A DNA stretch of 64,000 nucleotides, from positions 868,001-932,000 of the forward strand of contig NZ_JAFIDJ010000001.1 in NCBI RefSeq assembly GCF_017051705.1. Reading direction: 5' to 3'. The stretch comes from Algoriphagus lutimaris. GTDB taxonomy: Bacteria; Bacteroidota; Bacteroidia; Cytophagales; Cyclobacteriaceae. Under the pieces are notes generated by a model that did not search any database, was not told the origin of the DNA, and saw only the letters and a list, made by a program, of their open reading frames with translations. The position numbers were made by a program, and so were the translations under genes. Shown here in pieces: positions 28,495-36,752 of the stretch. Every line of letters begins with the position of its first letter. Position 1 is the first letter of the stretch.

Positions 28495-28989
28495 TTACTC
28501 CTTTAATTCATACCATTCTATATCTTTTAAAGGGGCTCTTCGTCCCACATAAGCTTCCGGGGCATAGTTTGCCGCTAAATAGTCTAAAATCAGAGATTCA
28601 TTATTTCCTAAATCCCATAAACCTTGCGTTTCTTGCATCCACTCAATTTTGACTTTCCATCCTTCTCGTGTAAACCGATTTTGAAGGATCAATGCACTGG
28701 AATGGCAGGAAGTACAGTTTGCTTTGACAAGTTCAAAACCATCACCTTTCACTAAACCGGTTTCTACATCCTTGCCATCTACAAATTGGCCATTACCAGA
28801 AACAAGAGTGGGAGATTCATTATTGGAATTGATAGTTTGTAAAGTGGGAGTAGGGCCATTGGATAAAGTCAGGAACAAAATTCCTCCTGTTATGAGTAGG
28901 ATCAATATAAAAAGTGCGATGACTCCTTTGATAATGCCCTTAAACAAATGTCTTTGATCTTTTGATGATTTGGTTGAATGATCTTTCAT
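28495..28989 (-). CDS. Monoheme cytochrome c subunit for the Mo oxidoreductase
   Basis: A 164-residue protein with one N-terminal membrane anchor (residues ~16-45) and a single heme-binding CxxCH at residues 92-96 (CTSCH). A distal Met is not obvious in the short C-terminus. The gene starts 5 bases after the molybdopterin oxidoreductase gene ends. The pair corresponds to the SorAB-type arrangement, in which electrons from sulfite pass from the Mo centre to cytochrome c. The C-terminal LILDYLAANYAPEAYVGRRAPL region is also common in such subunits. Confidence 0.78.
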   Translation of the reverse strand: MKDHSTKSSKDQRHLFKGIIKGVIALFILILLITGGILFLTLSNGPTPTLQTINSNNESPTLVSGNGQFVDGKDVETGLVKGDGFELVKANCTSCHSSALILQNRFTREGWKVKIEWMQETQGLWDLGNNESLILDYLAANYAPEAYVGRRAPLKDIEWYELKE

Positions 28990-28994
28990 CTTTC

Positions 28995-30263
28995 TCAGCT
29001 AACTTTTACAGCAATTCTATGGCAAGCATTATTCAGGTATCCTTTGGGGTTCCATCCAGGGATTACCATAGGTTGTGCAGTTCCTTCTCTATCTGTGGCC
29101 TTGGCCCAAATTTCATAATAGCCTTTTTTGGGAAAAGATAGTTCTATGGACCATTCTTGCCATGCAAGCCGATTGACGGGTGCTTTTAAATCACATTTTT
29201 TCCAGGTAGCTCCAAAATCCGTGGATACCTCCATCGAAGAAACTTCCAGTTCACCAGCCCATGCTTTTCCTCTCACTTGTAATTTTTTTTCCAAGCCAAA
29301 TATGGCTCCTGATTTTGGATAGGTAATCAAGGATTTAACAGGCATGGATTCGATAATTTTCATATCCTCATCTGGGACTTTTTGACCAGGTGCTACAGGA
29401 TAGGCAGGAACACGGTACGCATCTCCCATCATCTTTGGTCCATCATGAACTTGATTTCTGAGGACCAATTTATGAAGCCATTTACCCGAAACGGATGCGG
29501 GCCATCCACCACATACCAGTCTGAGAGGATAGCCATGAGGTAATGGAATATCCTTCCCATTCAATGCCCATGCGATTAATGTCTCATCTTGTAATGCTTT
29601 AGCTAAAGGAGCGCCTCTAGAAATTACCACCTCATCGGGTTTTCCATTTAAATGTTTGTCCGCTCCATAATACCCAATATAAACTGCGTCTGATTTGATC
29701 CCCACGTCTTGCAAGACATCTTTCAAACGAACTCCTGTCCATTCTGAACAATACACTGCTCCCTCTTCCCATTGGTTGCCGGATGCTGGGGGGTAGAAAC
29801 CAGCTCGACCATTTCCCCCACATTCCAATACCAGTTGGTAAGTATACGGCTTGAACTTCTTTTTAAGATCCGCAATCGTATATGTTTTTTCCTGTTCCGC
29901 AGATTCACCTCCAATAGTCAACGTCCAATTGGCTGCATCCACTTCCTCTGGCATGATCCCATTATTGCGAATAAAAATTTTATCAAATGGAGTGATTGGA
30001 TCATCCAATAAATGCGGTTTTGCTTCTACATTCCAAGGAAGTTCATTCCGAATAATCATTTCTTCATTTTTACCTTCCATGGGGTTGGATTGCATGGATA
30101 CTCCAATGGGAATGTATCCAATAGGCATTTTCGAAGCATGCACGATTTCTGTTCCTAAGGTTGCTGCAATAGAAGCGAGGATACTTTTTCTCAAGAAGCC
30201 TCTTCTTCCTTGTAAAGGATAATTGGGAGACTGTAGGCTTTTGGTTTCGTCAGCTTTTGACAT
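28995..30263 (-). CDS. Sulfite oxidase-type molybdopterin oxidoreductase, Tat-exported
   Basis: 422 residues from ATG 30263, which opens a Tat signal (GRRGFLRKS near residues 19-27). An upstream in-frame ATG at 30326 gives an unlikely 21-residue lead. The Moco-ligating Cys148 lies in LVLECGGNGRAGF, followed by SEWTGVRLKDVLQDVG and HGYPLRLVCGGWPASVSGKWLHKL, the sulfite-oxidase fold. The C-terminal ~120 residues form the Mo-co dimerisation (Ig-like) domain. It probably oxidises sulfite or a related sulfur compound in the periplasm with the downstream cytochrome. The SoxC or YedY branches are less likely but not excluded. Confidence 0.85.
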   Translation of the reverse strand: MSKADETKSLQSPNYPLQGRRGFLRKSILASIAATLGTEIVHASKMPIGYIPIGVSMQSNPMEGKNEEMIIRNELPWNVEAKPHLLDDPITPFDKIFIRNNGIMPEEVDAANWTLTIGGESAEQEKTYTIADLKKKFKPYTYQLVLECGGNGRAGFYPPASGNQWEEGAVYCSEWTGVRLKDVLQDVGIKSDAVYIGYYGADKHLNGKPDEVVISRGAPLAKALQDETLIAWALNGKDIPLPHGYPLRLVCGGWPASVSGKWLHKLVLRNQVHDGPKMMGDAYRVPAYPVAPGQKVPDEDMKIIESMPVKSLITYPKSGAIFGLEKKLQVRGKAWAGELEVSSMEVSTDFGATWKKCDLKAPVNRLAWQEWSIELSFPKKGYYEIWAKATDREGTAQPMVIPGWNPKGYLNNACHRIAVKVS

Positions 30264-30491
30264 TGGATAAAATTGGGCTAGGTGGTGTTTTCTTTTGAAA
30301 TAAATGAAAGGAAATAAGTTTCGCAAAAAATCTCAATGAGATATATGGTATTAATTGTTATTTTATTTTTAATAAATTAAGTAAGAAAATGAGAGAATGA
30401 AATTAGAATTTCCTCCAAGCTCAAGAAACTGTTTTAAGAGGTAGCCTGTTCTTTTTTCAAAAGCTATTTTTAACCTTAACCTTAGTAACAA

Positions 30492-31514
30492 ATGAATTAC
30501 AATTTTATAGGTGATACTGGACTTTTGGTATCTGAATTATGTTTTGGAACGATGACCTTTGGAGGGCAGGATGCAGGGATGTGGGATCAAATTGGAAAAC
30601 TTCAGCAAAAGGAAGTAAATGAGATGCTTTCGGCGGTAGTGGATTCGGGAATTAATTTTATTGACACAGCGAATGTGTATTCCTATGGACAATCCGAACA
30701 ACTATTAGGTCAGGGTTTAATTGATTTGAAAGTTCCAAGAGATGAAATAGTCATTGCCACCAAGGTTTTAGCCAGAATGAATGACAAACCGAATAGTACG
30801 GGATTATCTCGCTATCATATTTTTAATTCTGTAGAGGCAAGTTTAAAGCGTTTGCAGTTGGATTATGTGGATATATTATATGTACATGGTGTAGATCCAG
30901 CTACATCCCTAGAGGAAACGGTTCGTTCCTTGAATGATATTGTAGAGTCAGGAAAAGTTAGGTATATCTCCATTTGTAATTGGCCCGCATGGATGGTAGC
31001 AAAAGCCCAGGCAATAGCTCATTATAATGGCTATCATAAATTTATCGGGCTTCAATATTATTATGCTGCCATAAGCAGAGATATTGAACATGAATTGGTC
31101 CCAATGGCGCAAGACCATAACTTGGCAATTTTTCCATGGAGCCCACTAGCTGGAGGATTCTTGACAGGTAAGTTTACCAGAGAAGGGGCCGATTCGGGAG
31201 CTAGAAGGGCGAATTTTGATTTCCCACCTATTGATAAAGAGAAGGCCTATGACTTGGTGGATGTGATGGGAGAAATTGCAAAGTCCCATGGTGCGAGTAT
31301 TGCTCAGGTGGCCTTGGCTTGGGTGAGGCAACAGCCTGGAATTACCAGTACCATCATTGGAGCGAAAACTTTAGATCAGTTACATGCAAATATAGCTTCT
31401 ACTGAAGTTCAGTTGACGGAAGCTGATTTGGATAATATTGATAAAATAAGCCCACTTCCAAAGCAATATCCAGGCTGGATGGTTGAGAGACAGTCCGCAT
31501 ATAGGAAGTTATAA
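30492..31514 (+). CDS. Aldo/keto reductase
   Basis: A 340-residue NADPH-dependent oxidoreductase with a TIM barrel. The catalytic tetrad is visible in order: Asp and Tyr (INFIDTANVYSYGQSE), Lys (IVIATKVL) and His (ILYVHGVDP). The C-terminal GITSTIIGAKTLDQLHANI block binds the cofactor 2'-phosphate side. Length and order fit the AKR11/12-like bacterial branch (YhdN/Gsp69). The substrate is unknown. It is monocistronic with its own terminator. Confidence 0.92.
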   Translation: MNYNFIGDTGLLVSELCFGTMTFGGQDAGMWDQIGKLQQKEVNEMLSAVVDSGINFIDTANVYSYGQSEQLLGQGLIDLKVPRDEIVIATKVLARMNDKPNSTGLSRYHIFNSVEASLKRLQLDYVDILYVHGVDPATSLEETVRSLNDIVESGKVRYISICNWPAWMVAKAQAIAHYNGYHKFIGLQYYYAAISRDIEHELVPMAQDHNLAIFPWSPLAGGFLTGKFTREGADSGARRANFDFPPIDKEKAYDLVDVMGEIAKSHGASIAQVALAWVRQQPGITSTIIGAKTLDQLHANIASTEVQLTEADLDNIDKISPLPKQYPGWMVERQSAYRKL

Positions 31515-31531
31515 CCCAAGGATAAATAGCG

Positions 31532-31561
31532 AGCGTTTCTAATAAAAGGAACGCTTTTTTT
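31532..31561 (+). terminator. Intrinsic terminator of the aldo/keto reductase gene
   Basis: AGCGTT pairs with AACGCT across a short loop and is followed by seven T residues. Confidence 0.8.
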
Positions 31562-31716
31562 GTTTTCAATTAAAGAGTTGTTAGCCCTCTGAATTCTGAT
31601 AATTGTTTTGAACATTACTTTATTAAAAAAAAGGAGGCCTTGAATATTGAATTCTTACCATAAATAAATTGTTATTGAAGCAAACCCGCTTGATTTTAAG
31701 CATTTGATACAACCTT

Positions 31717-32277
31717 ATGAAGCTATTTATAAAATACATGGTCAGTTTGCGCTGCAAAATGATGGTTAAAGAAGAGCTTCATAAACTGGGGATTCATCCA
31801 ATGACTGTGGATTTGGGGATGGTCGAGTTGGCGGAAGGTCTAAGCGAGATGCAGCTCTTGAGATTAAAAACTAACCTGAAAAAGTCTGGTTTGGAGCTTC
31901 TGGATGATAAAAAAAGTATCATCATAGAAAAGATTAAAAACATCATCGTTGAGATGATCCATTATTCCGACGAGCTTCCAAAGGTTAACTATTCAGATTA
32001 CATCAGCGAACATTTAGGATATGATTATACCTATTTGGCAAATATTTTTTCCGAGGTAAAAGGCATCACTATCCAGCAATTTATTATCCTTCATAAAATT
32101 GAAAAGGTAAAGGAGTTGCTGATCTATGATGAGCTAAATCTAACTGAAATTTCCTATAAAATGCATTATAGCAGTGTCGCCCATCTTTCCAATCAATTTA
32201 AAAAAGTCACAGGTTTGACTCCTACTTTTTATAAAAACCTAAAAAATAAGCGAAAGAAAAATTTAGAGAATATCTAA
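31717..32277 (+). CDS. AraC family helix-turn-helix regulator (short Bacteroidota type)
   Basis: A 186-residue regulator. Residues ~85-180 form the two-HTH AraC DNA-binding domain, with LTEISYKMHYSSVAHLSNQFKKVTGLTPTFYK as the C-terminal signature. The N-terminal ~75 residues are a small domain (IKYMVSLRCKMMVKEELHKLG) whose CxxM-type start recalls a heavy-metal-associated ferredoxin-like fold. This layout is common in Bacteroidota AraC proteins. Target genes are unknown. The small basic protein and cupin genes downstream may be in its neighbourhood regulon, but there is no sequence proof. Confidence 0.85.
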   Translation: MKLFIKYMVSLRCKMMVKEELHKLGIHPMTVDLGMVELAEGLSEMQLLRLKTNLKKSGLELLDDKKSIIIEKIKNIIVEMIHYSDELPKVNYSDYISEHLGYDYTYLANIFSEVKGITIQQFIILHKIEKVKELLIYDELNLTEISYKMHYSSVAHLSNQFKKVTGLTPTFYKNLKNKRKKNLENI

Positions 32278-32440
32278 ATGATCTAAGTATTTCTGCTGAT
32301 TTAAGATTGGCAAAAACCTCTAATGTGGGTTTTATGTAACTTTCCTACAGTTTGATGTAACACTTCCTAAAGGGATTAGAGCGAAATTTGTAATAGAGCT
32401 TTACTAACATGTATTCGTTAAGTGCGCCTTACCAAAACAA

Positions 32441-32563
32441 ATGACCATGTCCAAAGATAAAAATGGAAAGGATAAATCAGGATCAAAAGCTCCTTTGAAA
32501 ACCCTTAAGGAAAAACGGGAAGCTAAGTCCATCAAAAAAAAGCAAAAAAGAGAAATGGACTAA
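32441..32563 (+). CDS. Very small basic protein (40 aa)
   Basis: ATG ACC ATG TCC ... TAA encodes 40 residues, of which about 17 are Lys or Arg, with the core KTLKEKREAKSIKKKQKREMD. A second ATG two codons in may be the true start. The codons are clean and the ORF stands 37 bases before the cupin gene. Short lysine-rich proteins of this type are frequently found beside stress genes in Bacteroidota, and nucleic-acid binding is plausible but unproven. It is below the size usually called automatically. Confidence 0.5.
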   Translation: MTMSKDKNGKDKSGSKAPLKTLKEKREAKSIKKKQKREMD

Positions 32564-32599
32564 TTGTCCAATCTTTTGCAACCTATAACCTAAATCATC

Positions 32600-32950
32600 A
32601 TGGATCATCCAGATTTTGAAAAGTCCCTACCTCATGTATCGGTAGACTCAATCGAGTATGTTTCAGGATCAGTGGTCACTCGCTCCATTCTGAGTCAAAA
32701 TACCGGTTCGGTTTCACTTTCTTCTTTTGATTTAGGAGAGATACAAGCTGCTAAATACTCACCCTTTGACCATTTAATTCAAATTATTGAAGGGGAAGCT
32801 TCGATTACGATTGATGAGAAATTGAATACGGTAAGAATAGGTCAAGCCATCATTATACCTGCTCATGTGAAACATTGGATTAAAGCTGACAAACGCTTCA
32901 AAATGATTTCTACCTATATAAAAAGTGGTTATGAAGACATCAGCATCTAA
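32600..32950 (+). CDS. Cupin-domain protein
   Basis: A 116-residue single-domain cupin. The two cupin motifs appear as PFDHLIQIIEGEASITIDEK (residues ~54-74) and IGQAIIIPAHVKHWIKADKRFKM (residues ~80-102). The first motif keeps one His (FDHL) instead of the usual HxH, and the second has HVKHW, so metal binding may be reduced. Function is unknown. It lies in a run of small genes (40 aa, 116 aa, 57 aa) with short spacers, suggesting co-transcription. Confidence 0.78.
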   Translation: MDHPDFEKSLPHVSVDSIEYVSGSVVTRSILSQNTGSVSLSSFDLGEIQAAKYSPFDHLIQIIEGEASITIDEKLNTVRIGQAIIIPAHVKHWIKADKRFKMISTYIKSGYEDISI

Positions 32951-32967
32951 GACTAAACCAAAATACA

Positions 32968-33141
32968 ATGAAAGAGCAAGAAGAAACCAAATTCAAAGCT
33001 GGTCAAACCGTTTTTGCCAAAGTAGACCCTTCCGTCAAATTGATCATTAGGAGGTATTATCAACAAATCTACTATTGCCAGTTTGCGGAAGATCTTAAGA
33101 AAAAAGAACTGGCTCTCTTTGAGAGAGAAATCCAAGAATAA
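32968..33141 (+). CDS. Small conserved-looking protein (57 aa)
   Basis: ATG to TAA gives 57 residues: an N-terminal polar part, the middle VFAKVDPSVKLIIRRYYQQIYYCQF, and a charged helix KKKELALFEREIQE. Spacing is 17 bases after the cupin stop and 43 bases before the glycosyltransferase ATG. The 'G..V.AKVDPS.KLIIRRY..RIYYC' pattern is one I associate with small proteins of Bacteroidota, without a known function. Confidence 0.55.
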   Translation: MKEQEETKFKAGQTVFAKVDPSVKLIIRRYYQQIYYCQFAEDLKKKELALFEREIQE

Positions 33142-33184
33142 GTAGTCTTGATTTCTAAAAATTAACCCAACAGATGAAAATCAA

Positions 33185-34183
33185 ATGATACAAGAAATAA
33201 AAGAGGAAAGTTCACATTCACTAAATAGTAGAAAAAACCAAGAACCAAGAATTGCCTATTTTATTTTGGTTCACAGATATCCGGAACAGTTTAAACGGTT
33301 ATTTAAAACAATTTATCATCCGGAAAATCACTATCTGATTCATGTTGACCAAAAGTCAGTTTCTGGCGTTATTCAGGAAATTAATAAATTTTTGTTGGGG
33401 TATCCAAATGCCTATACACTTACCAGTGAACGAGTATCCTGGGGTGGCTACAGCATGGTTCAATCAGAGTTAAAAGCCATGGTTTACCTGCTTAGCCATT
33501 CTTTGAAATGGGATTTCTTTATCAATCTCAGTGGGCAGGATTTTCCCTTAAAATCACAGGAATCCATCATTGATTTCTTAGCAGAGAACCCAGGGAAGAA
33601 TTATCTAAAAATTGCTAATCAATCCCAAGAAAGACCAAATACTATGAAACGCATTGACCATTACTTTACAGAAACCAATTCTGGTTTTTCAGGTACAGAG
33701 GCCAAGCGTGCATTTATGAAGAATGTGACATCCTATATAGGAGGGCGGTGGATGATTTTGACCCGTTCTTGTTGTGAATTTATTTGTAATAGCCCTGAGA
33801 TAAAGAAATTTGAAGACTTCTACCAAAACACCTTGAATGCAGAGGAGTCCTTTTTTCAGACTGTACTAATGAATACATCGTTTTCAGAAGAAATCACCAA
33901 TGATGACAAACGTGCGGTAATTTGGATCCCCGATGGTGGTATGAATTTACGCCCCAAGACTTTAACTATTAACGATTTATTATTTCTACAAGAAGGGGAC
34001 AATCTTTTTGCAAGGAAATTTGACATGCAAATAGATGAGGCTGTTCTTGAAGTTTTGGAAATGAATCTTAAAGCTGAAAAAGTAGCAATTTTTCTGGAAA
34101 AAGCTCTTCGTCCGAACGAATCAAGAAAAAAGGTCTATTTAGAATCCGCTTCAGGTATTTCTTCCTCCTTAACCAACAACTAA
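33185..34183 (+). CDS. GT14-like core-2/I-branching glycosyltransferase
   Basis: A 332-residue protein of the beta-1,6-N-acetylglucosaminyltransferase (core-2/I-branching, GT14) family. Recognisable blocks are IAYFILVHRYPEQFKRLFKTIYHPENHYLIHVDQKS (residues ~21-56), SERVSWGGYSMVQSELKAMVYLL, FFINLSGQDFPLKS and the C-terminal ESFFQTVLMNTSF. Bacterial members are linked to surface polysaccharide synthesis. The acceptor is unknown. A 61-residue gene begins one base after its stop, so the two are coupled. Confidence 0.85.
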   Translation: MIQEIKEESSHSLNSRKNQEPRIAYFILVHRYPEQFKRLFKTIYHPENHYLIHVDQKSVSGVIQEINKFLLGYPNAYTLTSERVSWGGYSMVQSELKAMVYLLSHSLKWDFFINLSGQDFPLKSQESIIDFLAENPGKNYLKIANQSQERPNTMKRIDHYFTETNSGFSGTEAKRAFMKNVTSYIGGRWMILTRSCCEFICNSPEIKKFEDFYQNTLNAEESFFQTVLMNTSFSEEITNDDKRAVIWIPDGGMNLRPKTLTINDLLFLQEGDNLFARKFDMQIDEAVLEVLEMNLKAEKVAIFLEKALRPNESRKKVYLESASGISSSLTNN

Positions 34184-34184
34184 C

Positions 34185-34370
34185 ATGAAAATCTTAAGGA
34201 GTTGGAGAGAGCAAAAAATAATGTTGAAACAAAGGTTTTCGGTATTGATGGATATGGATTTTGACTATGCCGAAGGACAAAGAGAAAAAATGATGGAAAG
34301 ACTTTCCAAAATATTAAAGATAGACCGAGAGGAATTGGATTTGCTATTTGAGGAACTCCAGACCTATTAA
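34185..34370 (+). CDS. Small protein (61 aa), unknown
   Basis: Starts one base after the glycosyltransferase stop and runs 61 residues. It is strongly helical and charged (RSWREQKIMLKQRF, REKMMERLSKILKIDREELDLLFEELQTY). The close spacing and coherent helix pattern favour a real gene. A general helical or binding role is all that can be said. The overlapping minus-strand frame is regarded as a shadow. Confidence 0.5.
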   Translation: MKILRSWREQKIMLKQRFSVLMDMDFDYAEGQREKMMERLSKILKIDREELDLLFEELQTY

Positions 34371-34441
34371 CTAAATAAAAACGCTTGAATACAGCTATGC
34401 TCAAAGAGGATAGGAGTAGAGGAGCCTAAACCAACGCGTAT

Positions 34442-35521
34442 ATGAAAAATATAAGATTTAATAAAACCGGCACAGGGGAATTTTCTAAAACCTTGCACAG
34501 TCGAGTGAATAGCTATTTCAAAGAAAGGCAGAAGAACACCTATGGAGATCGTAGAATGGTAATTAAAAGTATTTTCATGATATCTGTTTTCTTTATTCCG
34601 CTTGCGGTTATTGGCTCCGGGCTAGTTTCCAGCACCTTGCTTCTATTTGCATTATATGTGCTAAGTGGTTTGGGAATGGCAGGAGTAGGAATGGGTGTCA
34701 TGCACGATGCCATCCATGGATCTTATTCCAAAAATTCTCAAATCAATAAATATCTAGGGTATACGATGAATTTGATTGGGGCAAATGCAAGCGTTTGGCG
34801 TATTCAGCACAATGTGCTTCACCATACTTATACCAATATTGACCATGGAGATGATGATATCAATGCTCCGTTCTTTCTTAGATTTACTCCCAATGCCAAA
34901 CGATATTGGATTCACCGATTCCAGCATATCTACATTTGGTTTTTTTACGGTCTTTCTACCATTTCTTGGATTACCACAAAAGATTTTGTCCGTGCGTTCC
35001 GCTATAAAAAATTAGGCTTTTTTAAAAAGAAGGGAGAATTCAAGAAGGTATTATTGAAAATTATCGGCTGGAAAGTCCTGTATTATAGCTATGCTTTGGT
35101 GATACCTTTGATCATGGTCCCTCTTCCTGCCTGGATCGTAATTTTGGCTTTCTTAAGTATGCATTTTGTGACGGGAATCTGTATCAGTTTGGTCTTTCAA
35201 ACTGCCCATATTCTTTCTGAAACTTCCTTTCCTAAACCCAATGAGGAGGGATTGATAGAAAGCCAATGGATTACGCATCAATTCGCAACTACTAGCAATT
35301 ATGCCCCCAAAAGCAGGATTTTTTCTTGGTTGATAGGTGGCTTGAATTATCAAGTGGAACATCATTTATTTCCAAATATTTGTCATGTGCATTACAGGAA
35401 AATTTCAAAAATCGTCTCCGATACCGCAAAAGAGTTTCAGGTTCCTTATTTGGTCAAAAGTAGTTTTCTAATGGCATTGGTAGATCATGTGAAAATGCTA
35501 AGGCAATTGGGAAAAGCATAA
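34442..35521 (+). CDS. Membrane fatty acid desaturase family protein
   Basis: A 359-residue di-iron desaturase with about four membrane helices and the three histidine boxes: HDAIH (near residue 89), HNVLHH (near 124) and QVEHHLFP with HVHY (near 306-320). This is the acyl-lipid/acyl-CoA desaturase family that introduces double bonds into fatty acids and adjusts membrane fluidity, for example in the cold. Regiospecificity is not readable. It is followed by a strong terminator. Confidence 0.9.
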   Translation: MKNIRFNKTGTGEFSKTLHSRVNSYFKERQKNTYGDRRMVIKSIFMISVFFIPLAVIGSGLVSSTLLLFALYVLSGLGMAGVGMGVMHDAIHGSYSKNSQINKYLGYTMNLIGANASVWRIQHNVLHHTYTNIDHGDDDINAPFFLRFTPNAKRYWIHRFQHIYIWFFYGLSTISWITTKDFVRAFRYKKLGFFKKKGEFKKVLLKIIGWKVLYYSYALVIPLIMVPLPAWIVILAFLSMHFVTGICISLVFQTAHILSETSFPKPNEEGLIESQWITHQFATTSNYAPKSRIFSWLIGGLNYQVEHHLFPNICHVHYRKISKIVSDTAKEFQVPYLVKSSFLMALVDHVKMLRQLGKA

Positions 35522-35587
35522 GAACCAGTATTTTTTTATGATCAGCTGATTCAATCTTTTTTAGGAAAGAAAGAATCCTACCAGTTT

Positions 35588-35624
35588 AATACCCTTGAAG
35601 TTTTTCTCTTCAAGGGTATTTTTT
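35588..35624 (+). terminator. Intrinsic terminator of the desaturase gene
   Basis: AATACCCTTGAAG pairs with CTTCAAGGGTATT and runs into six T residues. Confidence 0.85.
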
Positions 35625-35626
35625 AG

Positions 35627-35799
35627 TTCATAGATTCTTTTTCACCCAGAGACCTTAGCTCTCACTTTTTGCTTCATGTCACCCTTCAAAGTTTTTGGCT
35701 GAAGATGGGAGTCATGTACATGATAGATTGGGGAAATCCTGGTAAATATGATTCTCTAAAGAAGGCAACCTATCAAAATCGCATGATCGAAGGAAAGTA
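35627..35799 (+). pseudogene. Possible short C-terminal gene remnant
   Basis: The 354-base gap between the desaturase and the NTF2-like gene holds two terminators and, between them, a start-less frame of about 57 codons ending in TAA at 35797-35799. Its end reads VMYMIDWGNPGKYDSLKK followed by a short basic tail. It looks like the tail of a lost gene but matches nothing I can name. It could be chance. Confidence 0.2.
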
Positions 35800-35821
35800 A
35801 GATTAAAGAAACAAATAAGTA

Positions 35822-35855
35822 AAAAGCACCTTATTACATATCATAAGTTGCTTTT
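35822..35855 (-). terminator. Intrinsic terminator of the NTF2-like gene
   Basis: AAAAGCACCTTAT faces ATAAGTTGCTTTT with one mismatch. On the minus strand the stem is followed by T residues, 20 bases past the stop codon. Confidence 0.7.
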
Positions 35856-35875
35856 GTTAAATTACTATAATCCAA

Positions 35876-36325
35876 TTAGTTATCAACCATAATAGTTGAA
35901 CTGGTCAATAACCATTTTTTGCCCACCTTGGTCATGGTGTTATTATAGCTTCCAGATAAACTAACCGGTTGGCCATTGGAATTGCCAACGAGTTGGTAGG
36001 TGCCTTTGACAGTAGCTGTTCCATCTGCATTCATTTCTGAAGAGCCATGTTCAATGGATAAGGTTAACGCATTGGCAGCAAATTCTGCTTCCATGGCTGC
36101 AGTGATTTCTGCTATTCCACTGTATTTCCTACCGTCACTATAAGTTCTTACTGCATCATCCGTGTACATGGATGCCAAGGTGGATACATCTTCTTTATTG
36201 TATGCTTTTACATACTTTTTGGTGAGAGCTTTTGCTTCCTTCTCCAGATTTTGTGCTCGGAGAGGTAGGCTTAGAATTGTGCATGTAAACAACAATACCA
36301 AACTCAAGACAGTTAAGTTTTTCAT
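35876..36325 (-). CDS. NTF2-like (SnoaL/DUF4440-type) secreted protein
   Basis: A 149-residue protein with a signal peptide (VLSLVLLFTCTILSLPLRAQ) and an NTF2-like cone fold: KYVKAYNKEDVSTLASMYTDDAVRTYSDGRKYSGIAEI, then GTYQLVG and KKWLLTSSTIMVD. Such domains bind small molecules or act as isomerases or ketosteroid-type hydrolases. No catalytic role can be assigned. Its ~380-base upstream gap to the divergent amidohydrolase gene is AT-rich with no recognised site. Confidence 0.78.
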   Translation of the reverse strand: MKNLTVLSLVLLFTCTILSLPLRAQNLEKEAKALTKKYVKAYNKEDVSTLASMYTDDAVRTYSDGRKYSGIAEITAAMEAEFAANALTLSIEHGSSEMNADGTATVKGTYQLVGNSNGQPVSLSGSYNNTMTKVGKKWLLTSSTIMVDN

Positions 36326-36752
36326 AATAAAAAGGTTTATTGCGTTTGCCTACTCTTCACAGTTTTCGGCTTCCCTGGATTCATTCAATTAAAAATCCCA
36401 GCCTTTTCAAATAGATTTATCAATTTTTGAAATAGGCCTTTGTTTTAAAAAATTAGTACTTAAAACTAATAATAGCTTTAATATTCTTTTTTAATTTACA
36501 TATAAAATTTGATTTGTTCAATCAGATTCCTTGAAAAGGACCTTCATCTTTGAATTTGCAAATGCTTCCTCCATTGGCCATTTGATTAGTTAGGTCGTTT
36601 CTCTTTTGAATTAGAATTAAGCATTTGCTGAAATTCATTAATCCGGTGCAGAAAATATCATCTTGGATTTACTTAGAAGTAAGTAAAATCTACTAAAGTT
36701 AAATTTTATGGTTAAAAAACTCGAAATTAAAGGAAAACCAATCTATTATTTT

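Noticed and set aside
29851-30222. Plus-strand frame of 123 codons antisense to the sulfite-oxidase-type gene
   Set aside because: The minus-strand gene has clear catalytic motifs; this frame is its shadow.
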